A DNA stretch of 64,000 nt from an uncultured Lentisphaerota bacterium (GTDB lineage: Bacteria; Verrucomicrobiota; Lentisphaeria; Oligosphaerales; CAITYL01): NCBI GenBank assembly GCA_903921725.1, contig CAIXRA010000028.1, forward strand, positions 1-64,000. Reading direction: 5' to 3'. How positions within the stretch are numbered: position 1 is the stretch's first letter; each line of letters starts with the position of its first letter. Below the pieces are notes generated by a model that was not told the origin of the DNA, did not search any database, and saw nothing but the letters and a program-made list of their open reading frames with translations. The position numbers and the translations under genes are program-made. Shown here in pieces: positions 1-14,355 of this stretch.

Positions 1-45
1 ATTCTCCTCCAGAACCACTTCAGTGAGATTCTCTTTCCCTTCCAT
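1..45 (-). CDS. 5' end of a further gene of the defence operon (partial)
   Basis: Only the first 15 codons lie in the window, reading MEGKENLTEVVLEEN, before the gene runs off the left edge. A strong ribosome binding site (AAGGAGGTG) lies about 5 bases before the ATG at 45. The 76-base gap to the upstream methylase stop, on the same strand, suggests it is the next cistron of the same operon. Fifteen residues are too few to assign a family. A DISARM component such as drmC is possible but is speculation. Confidence 0.55.
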   Translation of the reverse strand, partial: MEGKENLTEVVLEEN

Positions 46-121
46 GGTAACACCTCCTTGAAGTTCTCCATGAGAACCTCTTTCGGAGCGTTACCCTCTT
101 TTCGTCACCCGAGGTGGTACA

Positions 122-3100
122 TTATCTGGTAAATAGCGCAGGGGGTTCGGCGTGGACGGCGCCCTCGGCACAGCCGGCGGGTTTCCAGCCGCCTTCGGGG
201 GTGGCGGGCAAGTAGAGGTGGAAGAAGGCGGCGTCGAGTTCGCAGCGGAGCAGGAATCGGCGTTCTTCGTCCCACTTGAACGGCGGTCCGTCGTATCCGC
301 AATCTTTGGCGAATGGTTCCAGGTCCCAGGCGGTATAAGTGAGTTCCAATACATGGCTCAGAATCCAAATCTCTGTTTCACTGGACACAGACAACCAAGG
401 GGATTTGGCTTGAATTGTTGGTACCCCAATGAGAGGTAACTGATTTAGGTAATGGCCACGAAGGTGTAGTCCGGCAACTTTTTGCCGAGCAACGTAATCG
501 AACGCAAAAGCATTTAGGTTAGCCAACAGGCAAGCAACTGTTTTAGCGGGCTTCTCGGATCGGAGCCAAGGCAATGAATCTGTTAGGGCAACGCTTGGGA
601 GTATTGCAGCAATAGCCGTTCGTTCATTGGTTGAAGCTGTAACATCCTTTACAGTCAAGCACCACTTCGGCAACCCCGTACAACGTTCAGCAACATCATC
701 AGACCTGACCCAAAACATTGGCAACGCCAGTTGTGTTGGGATTTTGTGCTCGGCGTCAGACAATGCTACAGGCTGGTTTCGTCTAACGCGGTTTGTGGGA
801 TCGAAACGAATACTTGCAGCCCGGTGGTCATACATGCCGACCATTTTTCCCTCATAGAATGGCAACCAGACATCAGATCCATGCAGATAACGATTCCCGT
901 CCAATAGGCAACCGGCAGCTTCAAGTTCCTCTGCTGTGCGGTGACCCTTCATGTCGGCGTTCATCATGAACATTAGAGCTGGCTTGATGCCCCAATTCCG
1001 CTCATCATTGCTTTTGCCGATTATGGGGTTGTCTTCATGCATTTTGATCGTTAGGGCATAATCAGTCCGAGATCGGAATAGCGGCGCTGTTCGGCTCAGT
1101 GGATTCAAGGCCGATACAGCCTCCTGCGAAAGCTTGATATGACGATTAGAATCTGTAAGGTCTAAAGGTGAATGGGCAAAAAACACAAAGTCTGTGTTAA
1201 AACATGCCCCTTTTCCGCCGATTGTGAGTAGGCAGAAACGGTAGCTGCTGTGAACATTTGGGAAAAGACCAAGGCGGTTTTCGAAGTCGAATAAACTGAT
1301 TAGTCGGCCCTCTCCGTGCAGAGCTGCAAAATGGTCCTGTGAAAAAGAGTCAGACGCAAAACCTGACGGTACGACAAGACCAACTCGACCAGCATGGGCT
1401 AAAAACTTGTGCGCAACTTCGACAAAAAGACGGTAGAGGTTCATTCGACCATTCCCGGAAAGCGGGAAACAGCCACTATCAGTCATTAAGTGTTTCTGCC
1501 CATAAGTTATGCGGACATATTCCTGATACGATTGCCACAAGCTGGGTTCGTTCTCGCGAATTCTGTTCAGAATGGCCGTTTTGTCTTTTGCGCTTTTGAC
1601 GGAGAGAATTTCAGGATAACTGCTTGCGAAAAATTCGTTATCTTTTACCTCCTGCATATCCCATGGCGGGTTTCCGAGGATGGCATCAAAACCTCCTTTG
1701 CCTTCCGTATCGAATACGGTGGGGAAGGCGAGGTGCCAGTGGAAGAATTTGTACTGGCGGGCGAGGTCGCGGATTTTGGTTTTGAGCTGGGGCGAGACGC
1801 TGTGGGGGTTGCGTTCAATCTTGCGGAGGTGCTCGGTGGTGAGTTCGTCGCCGTACTCCATGCTGTTCTTGGGCCAGACGAAGGCGGCGCACCAGGTGTC
1901 GTGGAGGAGGCGGGCACTATTGTAGCCGCTGCCTTCGACGATGTTGTGGTAGAACTTTTCCTTGGCGCGGATGGCTTCAGGGGTGTCGTCGTTGAGGATG
2001 TCCATTTGCGCCATGGCGGCGGGGAGGTTGCCGAGGCGGTCCCAGGGCTTGGCGTCGGAGAAATCGAAGGAGGCCTGGCCTTTACGGGCGTCGCGGTTGA
2101 GGTTGCGCATCCAGCGGGCGGCGTCCTTGGTGTCGCCGGCGATTGGTTCGTAGGCGGCGTCGGGGATGCCGGCGGCGATGCTGGCGGGGGTGGCGCCGAG
2201 GAGGGAGTTGCCGCACTGGATATGGTGGTCGAGGAAGGAGAGAGGCTTGCCAGGGTCCATGGCTTCGAGCCAGAGGGTGACCTTGCAGAGCTCGACGGAC
2301 ATGGGGTTGATGTCCACGCCGTATATGCAGTGGGAGACAACTTCGCGGAGGGCGTGGCGGACAGCGGTGAGGGAGGGGGTGTCTTCGCCGGTGCAGTAGG
2401 CGGCGACCTGGCGGGCGAGGCGGTGGGCGGCGGCGACGAGGAAGTGGCCGCTTCCGCAGGCGGGGTCGCAGACCTTGAGTTTTAGGATGGCGCGGGCGGC
2501 ATCTTCGCCGCGGAGGCCTTTGACGGCTTCGGCGGCGACGGGGTCGAGGGCGGAGTCGAGCAGGCACTGGACGAGGGAGTCGGGGGTGTAGTAGGAGCCG
2601 GAGGTTTTGCGTTCGTTGCCGGCGACTTGGCGGAAGGAGAAGGTGGTGCCGGTGATGACGGGGCTGAGTTCGAGGAGGGATTCATAGACGGAGCCGAATT
2701 CTTCGGTGGCGAGGGCGCCGTAGTTGACGGCGGAGAGCTGGCGGCCGTCGCGCTGGAAGAAGCAGAGGGTGCGGATGACCTGGAGGAGGTCGGCGTTGCT
2801 GAGGGTGGCGTTGGCGAGGGGGCCGAGGGTTTCGGCGGCGAAGAGGTGTCCGCCGAGGGGGGCGATGCCGAGCTTGGTGCCGGGGCCGTCGAATTCGAAG
2901 AGGCGGAAGGTGGAGAGGAGGGCCTGCCAGAGGTCGGTATGCTGTTTTTCGAAGAGGTGCGGGCGTTCGGCGAGGCGGCGGAGGCGGGCGAGGGAGTAGT
3001 GCTGCTGATAGATGTCGCGCTGGCGGCGGGTGGCGTCCGGGGCGAGGATGAGTCCGCGTTCTTCGGCGACGAGGAGGAAGAGGAAGCGATAGACGAGGCG

Positions 3101-4141
3101 GAGGAGGTGATGGTAATAGTCCTGGGGTGTGAGAGCGGATGCGGTTGCGGAGTCCGCGGGGGATTGGGGTTGCTGGGCGGAGGCAAGGAGATTGTCGAGG
3201 AGTGCGCGGTTGGCCGGGTTACTGAGGAAACCGGTGCCGAGGAGGGTAATGGCCTGTTCCACGGCGTCGCGGAGTCCGTCGCGGATCCGGGCGCCTTGGT
3301 CGAGGGCGTCTTGGTGGTAGGTTTCGAGGAGGCAGGAGGCGGTGTTGGCCTGGGTTTTGGGCATACGGGTGGCGTGGAGGAGGCGGAAGAGGACGGCGAA
3401 GTCGGCGAAGAGATCTTCCTCGAAGATGCGTTCGAGGTCGAACTCGATGAGGTTCTGGCGGACCAGGCGGGTGGAGTCGCGGAGGAGGCGGAGGGTGCGG
3501 CCATTGGTGGCGATGCCCCAGAGGTGCTCGGTGAGGTTGAGGTATTCCTGGAGGAGGGCGTGGGGGGACATGCGGGGAGAACGGTTCACGGTTTCGGGTT
3601 CACGGTTCACGGTTGGTTGGCGGCGGAGATCGAGGGAGTCGTTCCAGCCGAGGATGTGGATGGGGAGCTGGTCGCGGGTGGGGTCGCGGTGGGAGATGGG
3701 AAAGAGCTTGCCGTTGATCTCTTCGCCTTTCTTGGCGAATTCGAGGTTGTAGCCGAGGAGGGAGAGGAGCGGGACGATCCAGAGGTTGCGGGTTTCGCTT
3801 GTGAACGGGTTCACGGTTCCGGGTTCACGGTTCACGGTTAGGGACGAGGGAATAGCAGATGGCAGATAGCCGATAGCAGATGGGGCATTGGCAGGGGCGT
3901 GAGTGGTGAGTAGTGAGTGGAGAGTGGTGGTGGACTCTGCGGAGTTCGCGATTTTGGCGCGGAAGGCGCGGTAATAGGCTTGGGAGGCGGCCCAAGCGCG
4001 GGCGATTTCGTCCTTGACCTTGGCGTCGGGGGGGAGGCCGAAGTCGGCGGGTTTCTGGCCGGTCAGTTCCGGTTTGTCGAGCCGCTGGAGGAGCTCGCCG
4101 GAGAAGATCTGGCCTTCGATGCGGATGGAGGGGTAGTTCAT
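122..4141 (-). CDS. drmMI: DrmMI-like N6-adenine DNA methyltransferase (class 1 DISARM type)
   Basis: 1339 residues, in the size range of the Eco57I/PglX-like methylases of class 1 DISARM and BREX. The S-adenosylmethionine motif DPACGSGHFL is near residue 560 and the catalytic NPPW motif of adenine-N6 methylases (LGNPPWDM) near residue 823. Upstream, the stretch around SPHALLQEYLNLTEHLWGI and RLLRDSTRLVRQNLIEFDLE matches my memory of DrmMI N-terminal regions. The likely role is methylating host DNA so that the two helicases act on unmodified invading DNA. No separate type IIG nuclease domain is obvious. Residues from roughly 70 to 125 and around 180 are low-complexity and come from short DNA repeats inserted in frame, so the N-terminal region is longer than the family needs. 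The ATG at 4141 has only a weak ribosome binding site. Confidence 0.8.
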   Translation of the reverse strand: MNYPSIRIEGQIFSGELLQRLDKPELTGQKPADFGLPPDAKVKDEIARAWAASQAYYRAFRAKIANSAESTTTLHSLLTTHAPANAPSAIGYLPSAIPSSLTVNREPGTVNPFTSETRNLWIVPLLSLLGYNLEFAKKGEEINGKLFPISHRDPTRDQLPIHILGWNDSLDLRRQPTVNREPETVNRSPRMSPHALLQEYLNLTEHLWGIATNGRTLRLLRDSTRLVRQNLIEFDLERIFEEDLFADFAVLFRLLHATRMPKTQANTASCLLETYHQDALDQGARIRDGLRDAVEQAITLLGTGFLSNPANRALLDNLLASAQQPQSPADSATASALTPQDYYHHLLRLVYRFLFLLVAEERGLILAPDATRRQRDIYQQHYSLARLRRLAERPHLFEKQHTDLWQALLSTFRLFEFDGPGTKLGIAPLGGHLFAAETLGPLANATLSNADLLQVIRTLCFFQRDGRQLSAVNYGALATEEFGSVYESLLELSPVITGTTFSFRQVAGNERKTSGSYYTPDSLVQCLLDSALDPVAAEAVKGLRGEDAARAILKLKVCDPACGSGHFLVAAAHRLARQVAAYCTGEDTPSLTAVRHALREVVSHCIYGVDINPMSVELCKVTLWLEAMDPGKPLSFLDHHIQCGNSLLGATPASIAAGIPDAAYEPIAGDTKDAARWMRNLNRDARKGQASFDFSDAKPWDRLGNLPAAMAQMDILNDDTPEAIRAKEKFYHNIVEGSGYNSARLLHDTWCAAFVWPKNSMEYGDELTTEHLRKIERNPHSVSPQLKTKIRDLARQYKFFHWHLAFPTVFDTEGKGGFDAILGNPPWDMQEVKDNEFFASSYPEILSVKSAKDKTAILNRIRENEPSLWQSYQEYVRITYGQKHLMTDSGCFPLSGNGRMNLYRLFVEVAHKFLAHAGRVGLVVPSGFASDSFSQDHFAALHGEGRLISLFDFENRLGLFPNVHSSYRFCLLTIGGKGACFNTDFVFFAHSPLDLTDSNRHIKLSQEAVSALNPLSRTAPLFRSRTDYALTIKMHEDNPIIGKSNDERNWGIKPALMFMMNADMKGHRTAEELEAAGCLLDGNRYLHGSDVWLPFYEGKMVGMYDHRAASIRFDPTNRVRRNQPVALSDAEHKIPTQLALPMFWVRSDDVAERCTGLPKWCLTVKDVTASTNERTAIAAILPSVALTDSLPWLRSEKPAKTVACLLANLNAFAFDYVARQKVAGLHLRGHYLNQLPLIGVPTIQAKSPWLSVSSETEIWILSHVLELTYTAWDLEPFAKDCGYDGPPFKWDEERRFLLRCELDAAFFHLYLPATPEGGWKPAGCAEGAVHAEPPALFTR
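3591..3620. repeat. Short spaced repeat (ACGGTTCACGG family) inside the methylase gene
   Basis: Copies of GGTTCACGG and GGTTTCGGGTTC follow each other with a period of 7-14 bases. The stretch stays in frame and adds the peptide TVNREPETVNRSP (read on the minus strand) to the methylase. The same family recurs at 3803-3840. Confidence 0.8.
3803..3931. repeat. Cluster of three short spaced repeat families inside the methylase gene
   Basis: Three unrelated families lie side by side: GGTTCACGG repeats at 3803-3840, a GCAGATGGCAGATAGC-type repeat at 3853-3882, and a GTGAGTGGTGAGTAGTGAG-type repeat at 3899-3931. All remain open in the methylase frame, giving TVNREPGTVN, AIGYLPSAIP and TLHSLLTTH. 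They interrupt the N-terminal part of an otherwise recognisable DrmMI-like protein. Confidence 0.8.
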
Positions 4142-4198
4142 GGTATGGGATTATGGGGGGAAGGTTTTTATAGAAGTGAACGAAGAGAACGAAGGTGT

Positions 4199-4262
4199 CC
4201 ACGAATTGCACGAATGTACACGAATGTTTTTTACCGCAAAGAACGTAGAGAGAGAGCAAAGG
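4199..4262. repeat. Dispersed intergenic repeats between nucleotidyltransferase and methylase
   Basis: Read on the minus strand this gap holds ATTCGTGTACATTCGTG followed by further ATTCGTGG units, next to a CGCAAAGAACGTAGAGAG stretch. Related motifs recur at 56,039-56,190 (AATTAGTGTGGATTAG, GCGCAAAGACGCAAAG). No gene or clear promoter was seen in the 128-base gap. Confidence 0.6.
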
Positions 4263-4269
4263 GGGGAGG

Positions 4270-5052
4270 TTAGGAGGTTGGCTGGAAGTAGGTGTTTAGG
4301 GTGGAAAGGAGGTTGGCGGTGGTGGTGTTGATGCCACTGGTGGCAAGTGATTGGAGGATGGCGGGCCATTCGGGGGCGGAGGCGGGAAAGGCACTCAGGA
4401 AGCGGCCAAGGTCCGCGGCCAGCGTTGACGGGAGCTGGATGGTTTCACCGGTGGGCAGGATGGCGGCGAGGCGGAAGAGGTCGGTGCGGTGTTTGTCCAC
4501 GTCGTCCCTGGAAATGGAGGTATCGCCGGCGGCACGGCGGCCGGCAAGGTCCAGCCACGCCTTGGCTTTCAGGAGGATCAGGCCGGCGGGCTTAAGGAGC
4601 GGGAGTCCGGCGACTGTCTGTCGCTGGTTCATGACGAAGTTGTAGTAGTCGGAATCCATGAGAATGGCGGAGAGGCTGGCGGCGCGTTCGTCATGGGGTA
4701 TTGGGATGATGCGCTGGCCGGGGGCGGGTTCGATGATGGTGGGTCGGGAGGAAAAGAGTTCGATCATCTTTGGATAGCCGATGGTGGCCGGCTTGAGGAA
4801 ACGGAAGTAGGCAGAGGTGCCATCCTGGTGGTGACCGGTCTCATAGCCACCTTCTTGGACGAAGGACCAGAGGCGGGTTTGAAAGCGTGGTGTGACGGCT
4901 TCGAGGACGAGAACGACGTCAATGTCCTTGGTGGTGCGGAAGCGGCCGCCGGCGCGGGTGAACCATTCGTCACAGGCGGCGCCGCCGATGAGGACGAAGG
5001 CGTCCTCGTATCCGGCGAAGTAGCGGCGGAAGATTTCCATACCGTTTACCAT
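4270..5052 (-). CDS. AbiEii-like nucleotidyltransferase (putative type IV toxin)
   Basis: 260 residues with a nucleotidyltransferase-fold signature near the N-terminus: the GGAACDEWF glycine motif followed by TTKDIDVVLVL, whose two aspartates would bind the metal. This arrangement (GG, then DxD about 20 residues on) is shared by AbiEii/AbiGii-type toxins and DUF6036-type proteins. The start overlaps the stop of the upstream AbiEi-like gene by 7 bases, so the two are translationally coupled, as expected for an antitoxin-toxin pair. A second start (MEIF) lies 4 codons in. It could instead be a nucleotidyltransferase that serves the defence operon itself. Confidence 0.6.
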   Translation of the reverse strand: MVNGMEIFRRYFAGYEDAFVLIGGAACDEWFTRAGGRFRTTKDIDVVLVLEAVTPRFQTRLWSFVQEGGYETGHHQDGTSAYFRFLKPATIGYPKMIELFSSRPTIIEPAPGQRIIPIPHDERAASLSAILMDSDYYNFVMNQRQTVAGLPLLKPAGLILLKAKAWLDLAGRRAAGDTSISRDDVDKHRTDLFRLAAILPTGETIQLPSTLAADLGRFLSAFPASAPEWPAILQSLATSGINTTTANLLSTLNTYFQPTS

Positions 5053-6014
5053 GGCATTTGCTCCAAGAGTTCATTGCAGGCGATGCGAACCCGCTCGTCG
5101 GCGGAGTCCGCAAGACTGAGGAGGAGGGAGAGGCGGTCGGCCCTGCCGTCTTCGGCAAGGATTTCGGGGGCGTAGCGCCAGCATTCGACTTGGGCAGTGG
5201 CGTCGTCCGGCAGTTCCAGCATCCGCACCTGCTTGGTTGCGAGCAGTTGTTTCCACTCGGAATCCCGGCAGGCGTAGGTGGGGATTGGGTCTTCTCCCAG
5301 CATGGTAAGGTCGGACAGCGCGGAGATTCCGGCCCGGACCAGGCTTGGCGGCGGGGCGGAAAACTGTGCCCAGCGGTACTGCCGGACGGGGGAGCGCAGG
5401 ATTGAGCGGGCGGCATGCCAAAGTTCCTGTCCGTGGCAGGCAAAGAACAGGCCCCGCGGTTTGTCGCCGGCCTCTCGTTTGCAGAGGCCGTTGGCCGCCA
5501 GTTCGTCGCGGACCTTGGTCATGGTCATGGGGGAGTAGCCGAGGCGGCTCGCCCACAGGTTTAGCCGTTCCCCGTCGGGCGGCCGGCGCAGGAGTTGATA
5601 GAGGACAGTCACTTGGGCGACGGCGGAGAGAACCCCCGGATTTACGGCTTGCTGGAACTGTTCGCTGAGCGCGGCAAAGGGGGGGATGAAGAGCTGGCGT
5701 TCCGGCACGATGAAGGGGATTTGAAGTTGGAGCAGGCGATTTCGACGGTAGCTGTCCAGATGCGGAAAAACCAGGACGACCGGAAGCTTGAAATGGTCGG
5801 CCAGTATCCGGTGGCGAGTTTGCAGCTCGGCGACCGTGAGGGAGTTGTCCGGGGAGATGCCTTCGACCAGGATCAATTTCTGCCCGAGCCATTGCCATTC
5901 GCGGAACTGGCCGGCGGTGGAAAGGAATATCGGCAATCCGCCCAGGCGTGCAGGCGCCACCCCGCGCAGGAGCGGGGTTTTTTCGGTCAGTTGTTGCAGA
6001 TATTTTTCCAACAT
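5046..6014 (-). CDS. AbiEi-like winged-helix protein (putative type IV antitoxin/regulator)
   Basis: 322 residues. The middle part (about residues 130-195) reads like a winged helix-turn-helix: LNLWASRLGYSPMTMTKVRD then ELAANGLCKRE. AbiEi antitoxins carry such a DNA-binding domain and repress their own promoter. The gene directly precedes and overlaps the nucleotidyltransferase and has its own sigma-70-like promoter in the A/T-rich gap at 6015-6116, so the pair can be expressed apart from the helicase genes. The family assignment rests on layout and the helix-turn-helix only. A MarR-like regulator is the main alternative. Confidence 0.5.
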   Translation of the reverse strand: MLEKYLQQLTEKTPLLRGVAPARLGGLPIFLSTAGQFREWQWLGQKLILVEGISPDNSLTVAELQTRHRILADHFKLPVVLVFPHLDSYRRNRLLQLQIPFIVPERQLFIPPFAALSEQFQQAVNPGVLSAVAQVTVLYQLLRRPPDGERLNLWASRLGYSPMTMTKVRDELAANGLCKREAGDKPRGLFFACHGQELWHAARSILRSPVRQYRWAQFSAPPPSLVRAGISALSDLTMLGEDPIPTYACRDSEWKQLLATKQVRMLELPDDATAQVECWRYAPEILAEDGRADRLSLLLSLADSADERVRIACNELLEQMPW

Positions 6015-6057
6015 GGTACTGTGCCTGGGGATGATAGTGTTAAATCATTTATTCAAT

Positions 6058-6086
6058 AATATACTTTGTTTGTTTATTTTTGCCAA
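6058..6086 (-). promoter_or_regulatory. Sigma-70-like promoter for the AbiE-like pair
   Basis: On the minus strand, -35 TTGGCA (6081-6086) and -10 TATATT (6058-6063) are separated by 17 bases, near consensus, in a markedly A/T-rich gap. The start codon at 6014 lies about 44 bases downstream of the -10 box. Confidence 0.65.
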
Positions 6087-6116
6087 TATGGTTTATTTAT
6101 GTCGTTCAGTGGATGT

Positions 6117-8965
6117 TTACGGGGCAACCTCCGAGAGGATGATGTAGATGCCTAGGATGTCCATGGGGAGGACGGGGGTGACAACTTTGAAGCGGGTGGC
6201 GGCGTCCTTGACGACGGTGGAGAAGCGGTGGTGGGCGGCGACGAGTTGTTCGGCGCGGTCAGTGGCGATCTGGTCGGAGCAGGGTTGGAGGTTGGGCCAG
6301 ACGTTGGCGACTTCGTTTTCGAGCGTTGAGGCGCCGGCTTCGGGGGAGAGGTTGGCGGTGGCGCGGGCTTCGTAGAGGATGCGCTTGGCGTCGTCGTGGA
6401 AAAGGAGGTGGTTGTCTTTGTGGAAACCGCGGTAGCCCCAGAGGAGCATTTCTTCGGCGACGATTTTGTTGGGGTCGCCGGGGCGGGCGATGACGTTGCG
6501 GCAGCGGCAGAGGAAGATGGTGTGTTTTTCTTTGACGTGGGCGGAGCGGATGATGGCGGAACGGCTGGCGCCCTGGCGGTGATCGTGGGCGAGAGTGTTG
6601 CGCATGACCAAATGGCAGAGCTGTTCGACAAAGGGATGATTGCGGCCGAGGTAATAGTGATCTTCCGGTGTCGGAGACTCAAAGCTGACGGGGACGGCGG
6701 GGCGGGCGGGGAGGAGCGCCTTGAGGTGCGCGGGGAGGTTGTGGGTTTGCAGTTTGTAGCCGTGCTTGGATTTGGTCAGTTCGACGCCGAGAAGGCCGAG
6801 GGCGTGTTCGACGAAGTTGTGGACCGCATCGGGGTTGCCGATGAATTCGTCGGCTTCCCGGAGGTCCTTTTCGAGTTCGTCGGCCTTGATGGCGTGCTGG
6901 GCGAAAATGGTGCGGGAGACTTTTTCACGGCGTTCGGCTTCTTCGATTTTCTGGGAGACGCGCAACTTGATCTCTTGTTCCTCGTCGAAACCGGTCAGGT
7001 CTAGTTCCAGCTGATTCCCGCCGTCGGTCAGGCGTTTACGGGAAGGGGAGAAGAGGACGGCTTGGGCGATGGAGTCAATGATGCTGCGGCTGTCTTCGGG
7101 GAAGGCGATGTTGATGCCGGTGCCTTTGCGGATCTCGCGGATCTTATTGAGGATGATGTCGAGCACGATACCGTCCACGGGGTTTTTACCGTAGAGCAGC
7201 GCGGTGCGGACCACGGGGGCGGTCTGGCCGAAGCGGTCCACGCGGCCTTCGCGCTGTTCGAGGCGGTTGGGGTTCCACGGCAGGTCATAGTGCAGGACGG
7301 AGGTGAAGAGGTTTTGCAGGTTGATGCCTTCTGAGAGGCAGTCGGTGGCGATGAGGATGCGCTGGGGAGAGTCGGCCATGGCATCAATGCGTTCCCGGCG
7401 GAGCTCGTCCGGGTCTTCACTGGTCACGACTTCGATGCGCGTCTTGGGGAAGCTTTTCTTGAGGATGGCAGGCAGGCGTTCGCCGAGATAATGGGCGCTG
7501 GCGATGTATCGGCAGAAGATGACGGTGGAAGCGCCGTCGCGAAGGTTGTCCTCAATAATTTTACCTGCGGCGGCGAGTTTGGCGTCCTTGGCGGGAGTGG
7601 AGAGGGCTTCCAGGCGTGTGGCCAGTTCCCGGAGACGCTTCTGCTGGGACTCGGACCAGGGGATTTCGGCCATGAGTTCGACGGGGTTGTTGTCGCTTTC
7701 GAAACCGGTTTCGCGGCCGGGATCACTGTCGTGAACGGGGGATTGCCGTTCGTCTTCGCCGAATGATTCGTCCTGGGCGATGCGGTCGAGGCGGGCACGG
7801 AGCATGGCGGCACCGGCGGCGGGACTGGATGCGACGCCGCGGAGAAGGGCCAGGGCGGTCCAGTAGGAGATACGGCGGCGGCGGCCGGTCGCTTGGTCGC
7901 TGACGAGGGTACGGGCGAAGTCGATGATCTGGTCGAAGAGTTCGGCGTAGGCCGGCGTGAGGTCGTAGCAGAAGTCTTTGGGATCGCGGATGGCAAAGGT
8001 GGTGCTTTCGCTGGCCCATTGCTGAACATCGGCGCGGCGGCGCTGGATGAAGTGGCGGGCAATTTGGCGGCGCTGGTTTTCGGTGGCGGCGACCAAGTCG
8101 AGGGCGGCAAAGTCGGGGTTGAGCAGGCCGAGAAGGGATTGGAACTCGGCGGGCTTGCCGCTGTGCGGGGTGGCCGTGAGCATGATCAGGTGTTGGTTGG
8201 GTTTGGCGGCGATTCGGGCGATGAGGTCATGGCGTTGCTGCTGGGATTGGGTGGCGCCGTCCGGCTTGGCGCAGGAGTGGACCTCATCCACGATTACCAG
8301 TTCTGGGCATTGCTGGATGAAGGTGTCGCGGCGGGTTTCGGACTTGATGTAGTCAATGGAGATGACCTGGCAGGGGTAGTAGTCGAACACGGAAATGTCG
8401 CCCTGGATTTCCCGGTCCAGGCGCGCCTGGGTGGAGGAGCGGATGACAACGGCTTCCATGTCGAGCTTACGACGGATTTCGTCCTGCCACTGGTCACAGA
8501 GATGGGGGAGGCAGATGACGGCGAAGCGGCGGATGACGCGGCGCTCCAGGAGCTCGCGCAGGATGAGGAGGGCTTCCACGGTTTTGCCGACACCGACGTC
8601 GTCGGCGATGAGGAGGCGGACGATGTCTTGGCGGAGGGCCATGACCAGCGGCACCATCTGGTAGGCGCGGGGGCGGAAGGAGAGCTTGGCGAGGGAGCGG
8701 AACGGGCCGGCACCATTGCGGAAGGCGAGGCGGGCGGCGTCATGCAGCAGACGCGCTGTATGGAGGTTGCCGATGTCTTTGGATGTAGGGAGTGGGAATT
8801 GGCTTGGCTTCGGGAGGTCGGCGGGCAGCTCAAGCGGAAGGTACACGCCAGCGGTCTCGTCGTCGGAACCGCCAAGCGGTTTGAGGAGCAACAATTCGGG
8901 ATCGTCCGAAGGTTGGACAATCCAGTCACGGTCCCGCAGGTGGACCAGGCATCCCGGCGTGAAAT

Positions 8966-8969
<4 letters not shown>
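6117..8969 (-). CDS. drmD: DrmD-like SNF2-family helicase (class 1 DISARM type)
   Basis: 950 residues. The N-terminus (FTPGCLVHLRDRDWIV, then LLLLKPLGG) and the block YQMVPLVMALRQDIVRLLIA match what I recall of DrmD. Walker A GVGKT ends at residue 130 and the DEVH box is at 228-231; TATPHSG follows. The C-terminal helicase lobe has ATDCLSEGINLQ and EQREGRVDRFGQ. SNF2 proteins translocate on double-stranded DNA; in DISARM, DrmD is the class 1 hallmark acting with DrmMI. The ATG overlaps the stop of the giant helicase in an ATGA, so the two are coupled. Confidence 0.82.
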
Positions 8970-14113
<5,144 letters not shown>

Positions 14114-14219
14114 GCTTTACAGTCCCTTGCCTGGCGACAACCACAGTGCAATACAAACGTAACAACCAGGAGGATAGGCACAGTACGCCCTCCTTGTCCT
14201 GAAACAGCATCCTTTTGGA

Positions 14220-14269
14220 ATTGCATGCAATGTAACAGCCATATTTCTCGCGCGCAATCTTGCGCGCGA
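14220..14269. promoter_or_regulatory. Two palindromes upstream of the giant helicase
   Basis: The 242-base gap 14,114-14,355 holds a perfect 12-base palindrome, ATTGCATGCAAT (14,220-14,231), and a perfect inverted repeat with 10-base arms TCGCGCGCAA and TTGCGCGCGA around a 2-base centre (14,248-14,269). They lie about 110-155 bases before the helicase start. They could be operators or a hairpin in the leader. No T-run follows, so it is not a typical terminator. Confidence 0.4.
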
Positions 14270-14355
14270 CTTGAGCCATAAATTGGCATTTGCGGGGATT
14301 GCGGTATGCTTGTGCCGATTTTCCTCTACATTCCTGAAGAGACAGGGAGGATGGT

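Noticed and set aside
2627..3841. 404-codon plus-strand frame over the methylase
   Set aside because: Glu/Gly/Val-rich antisense frame without any motif.
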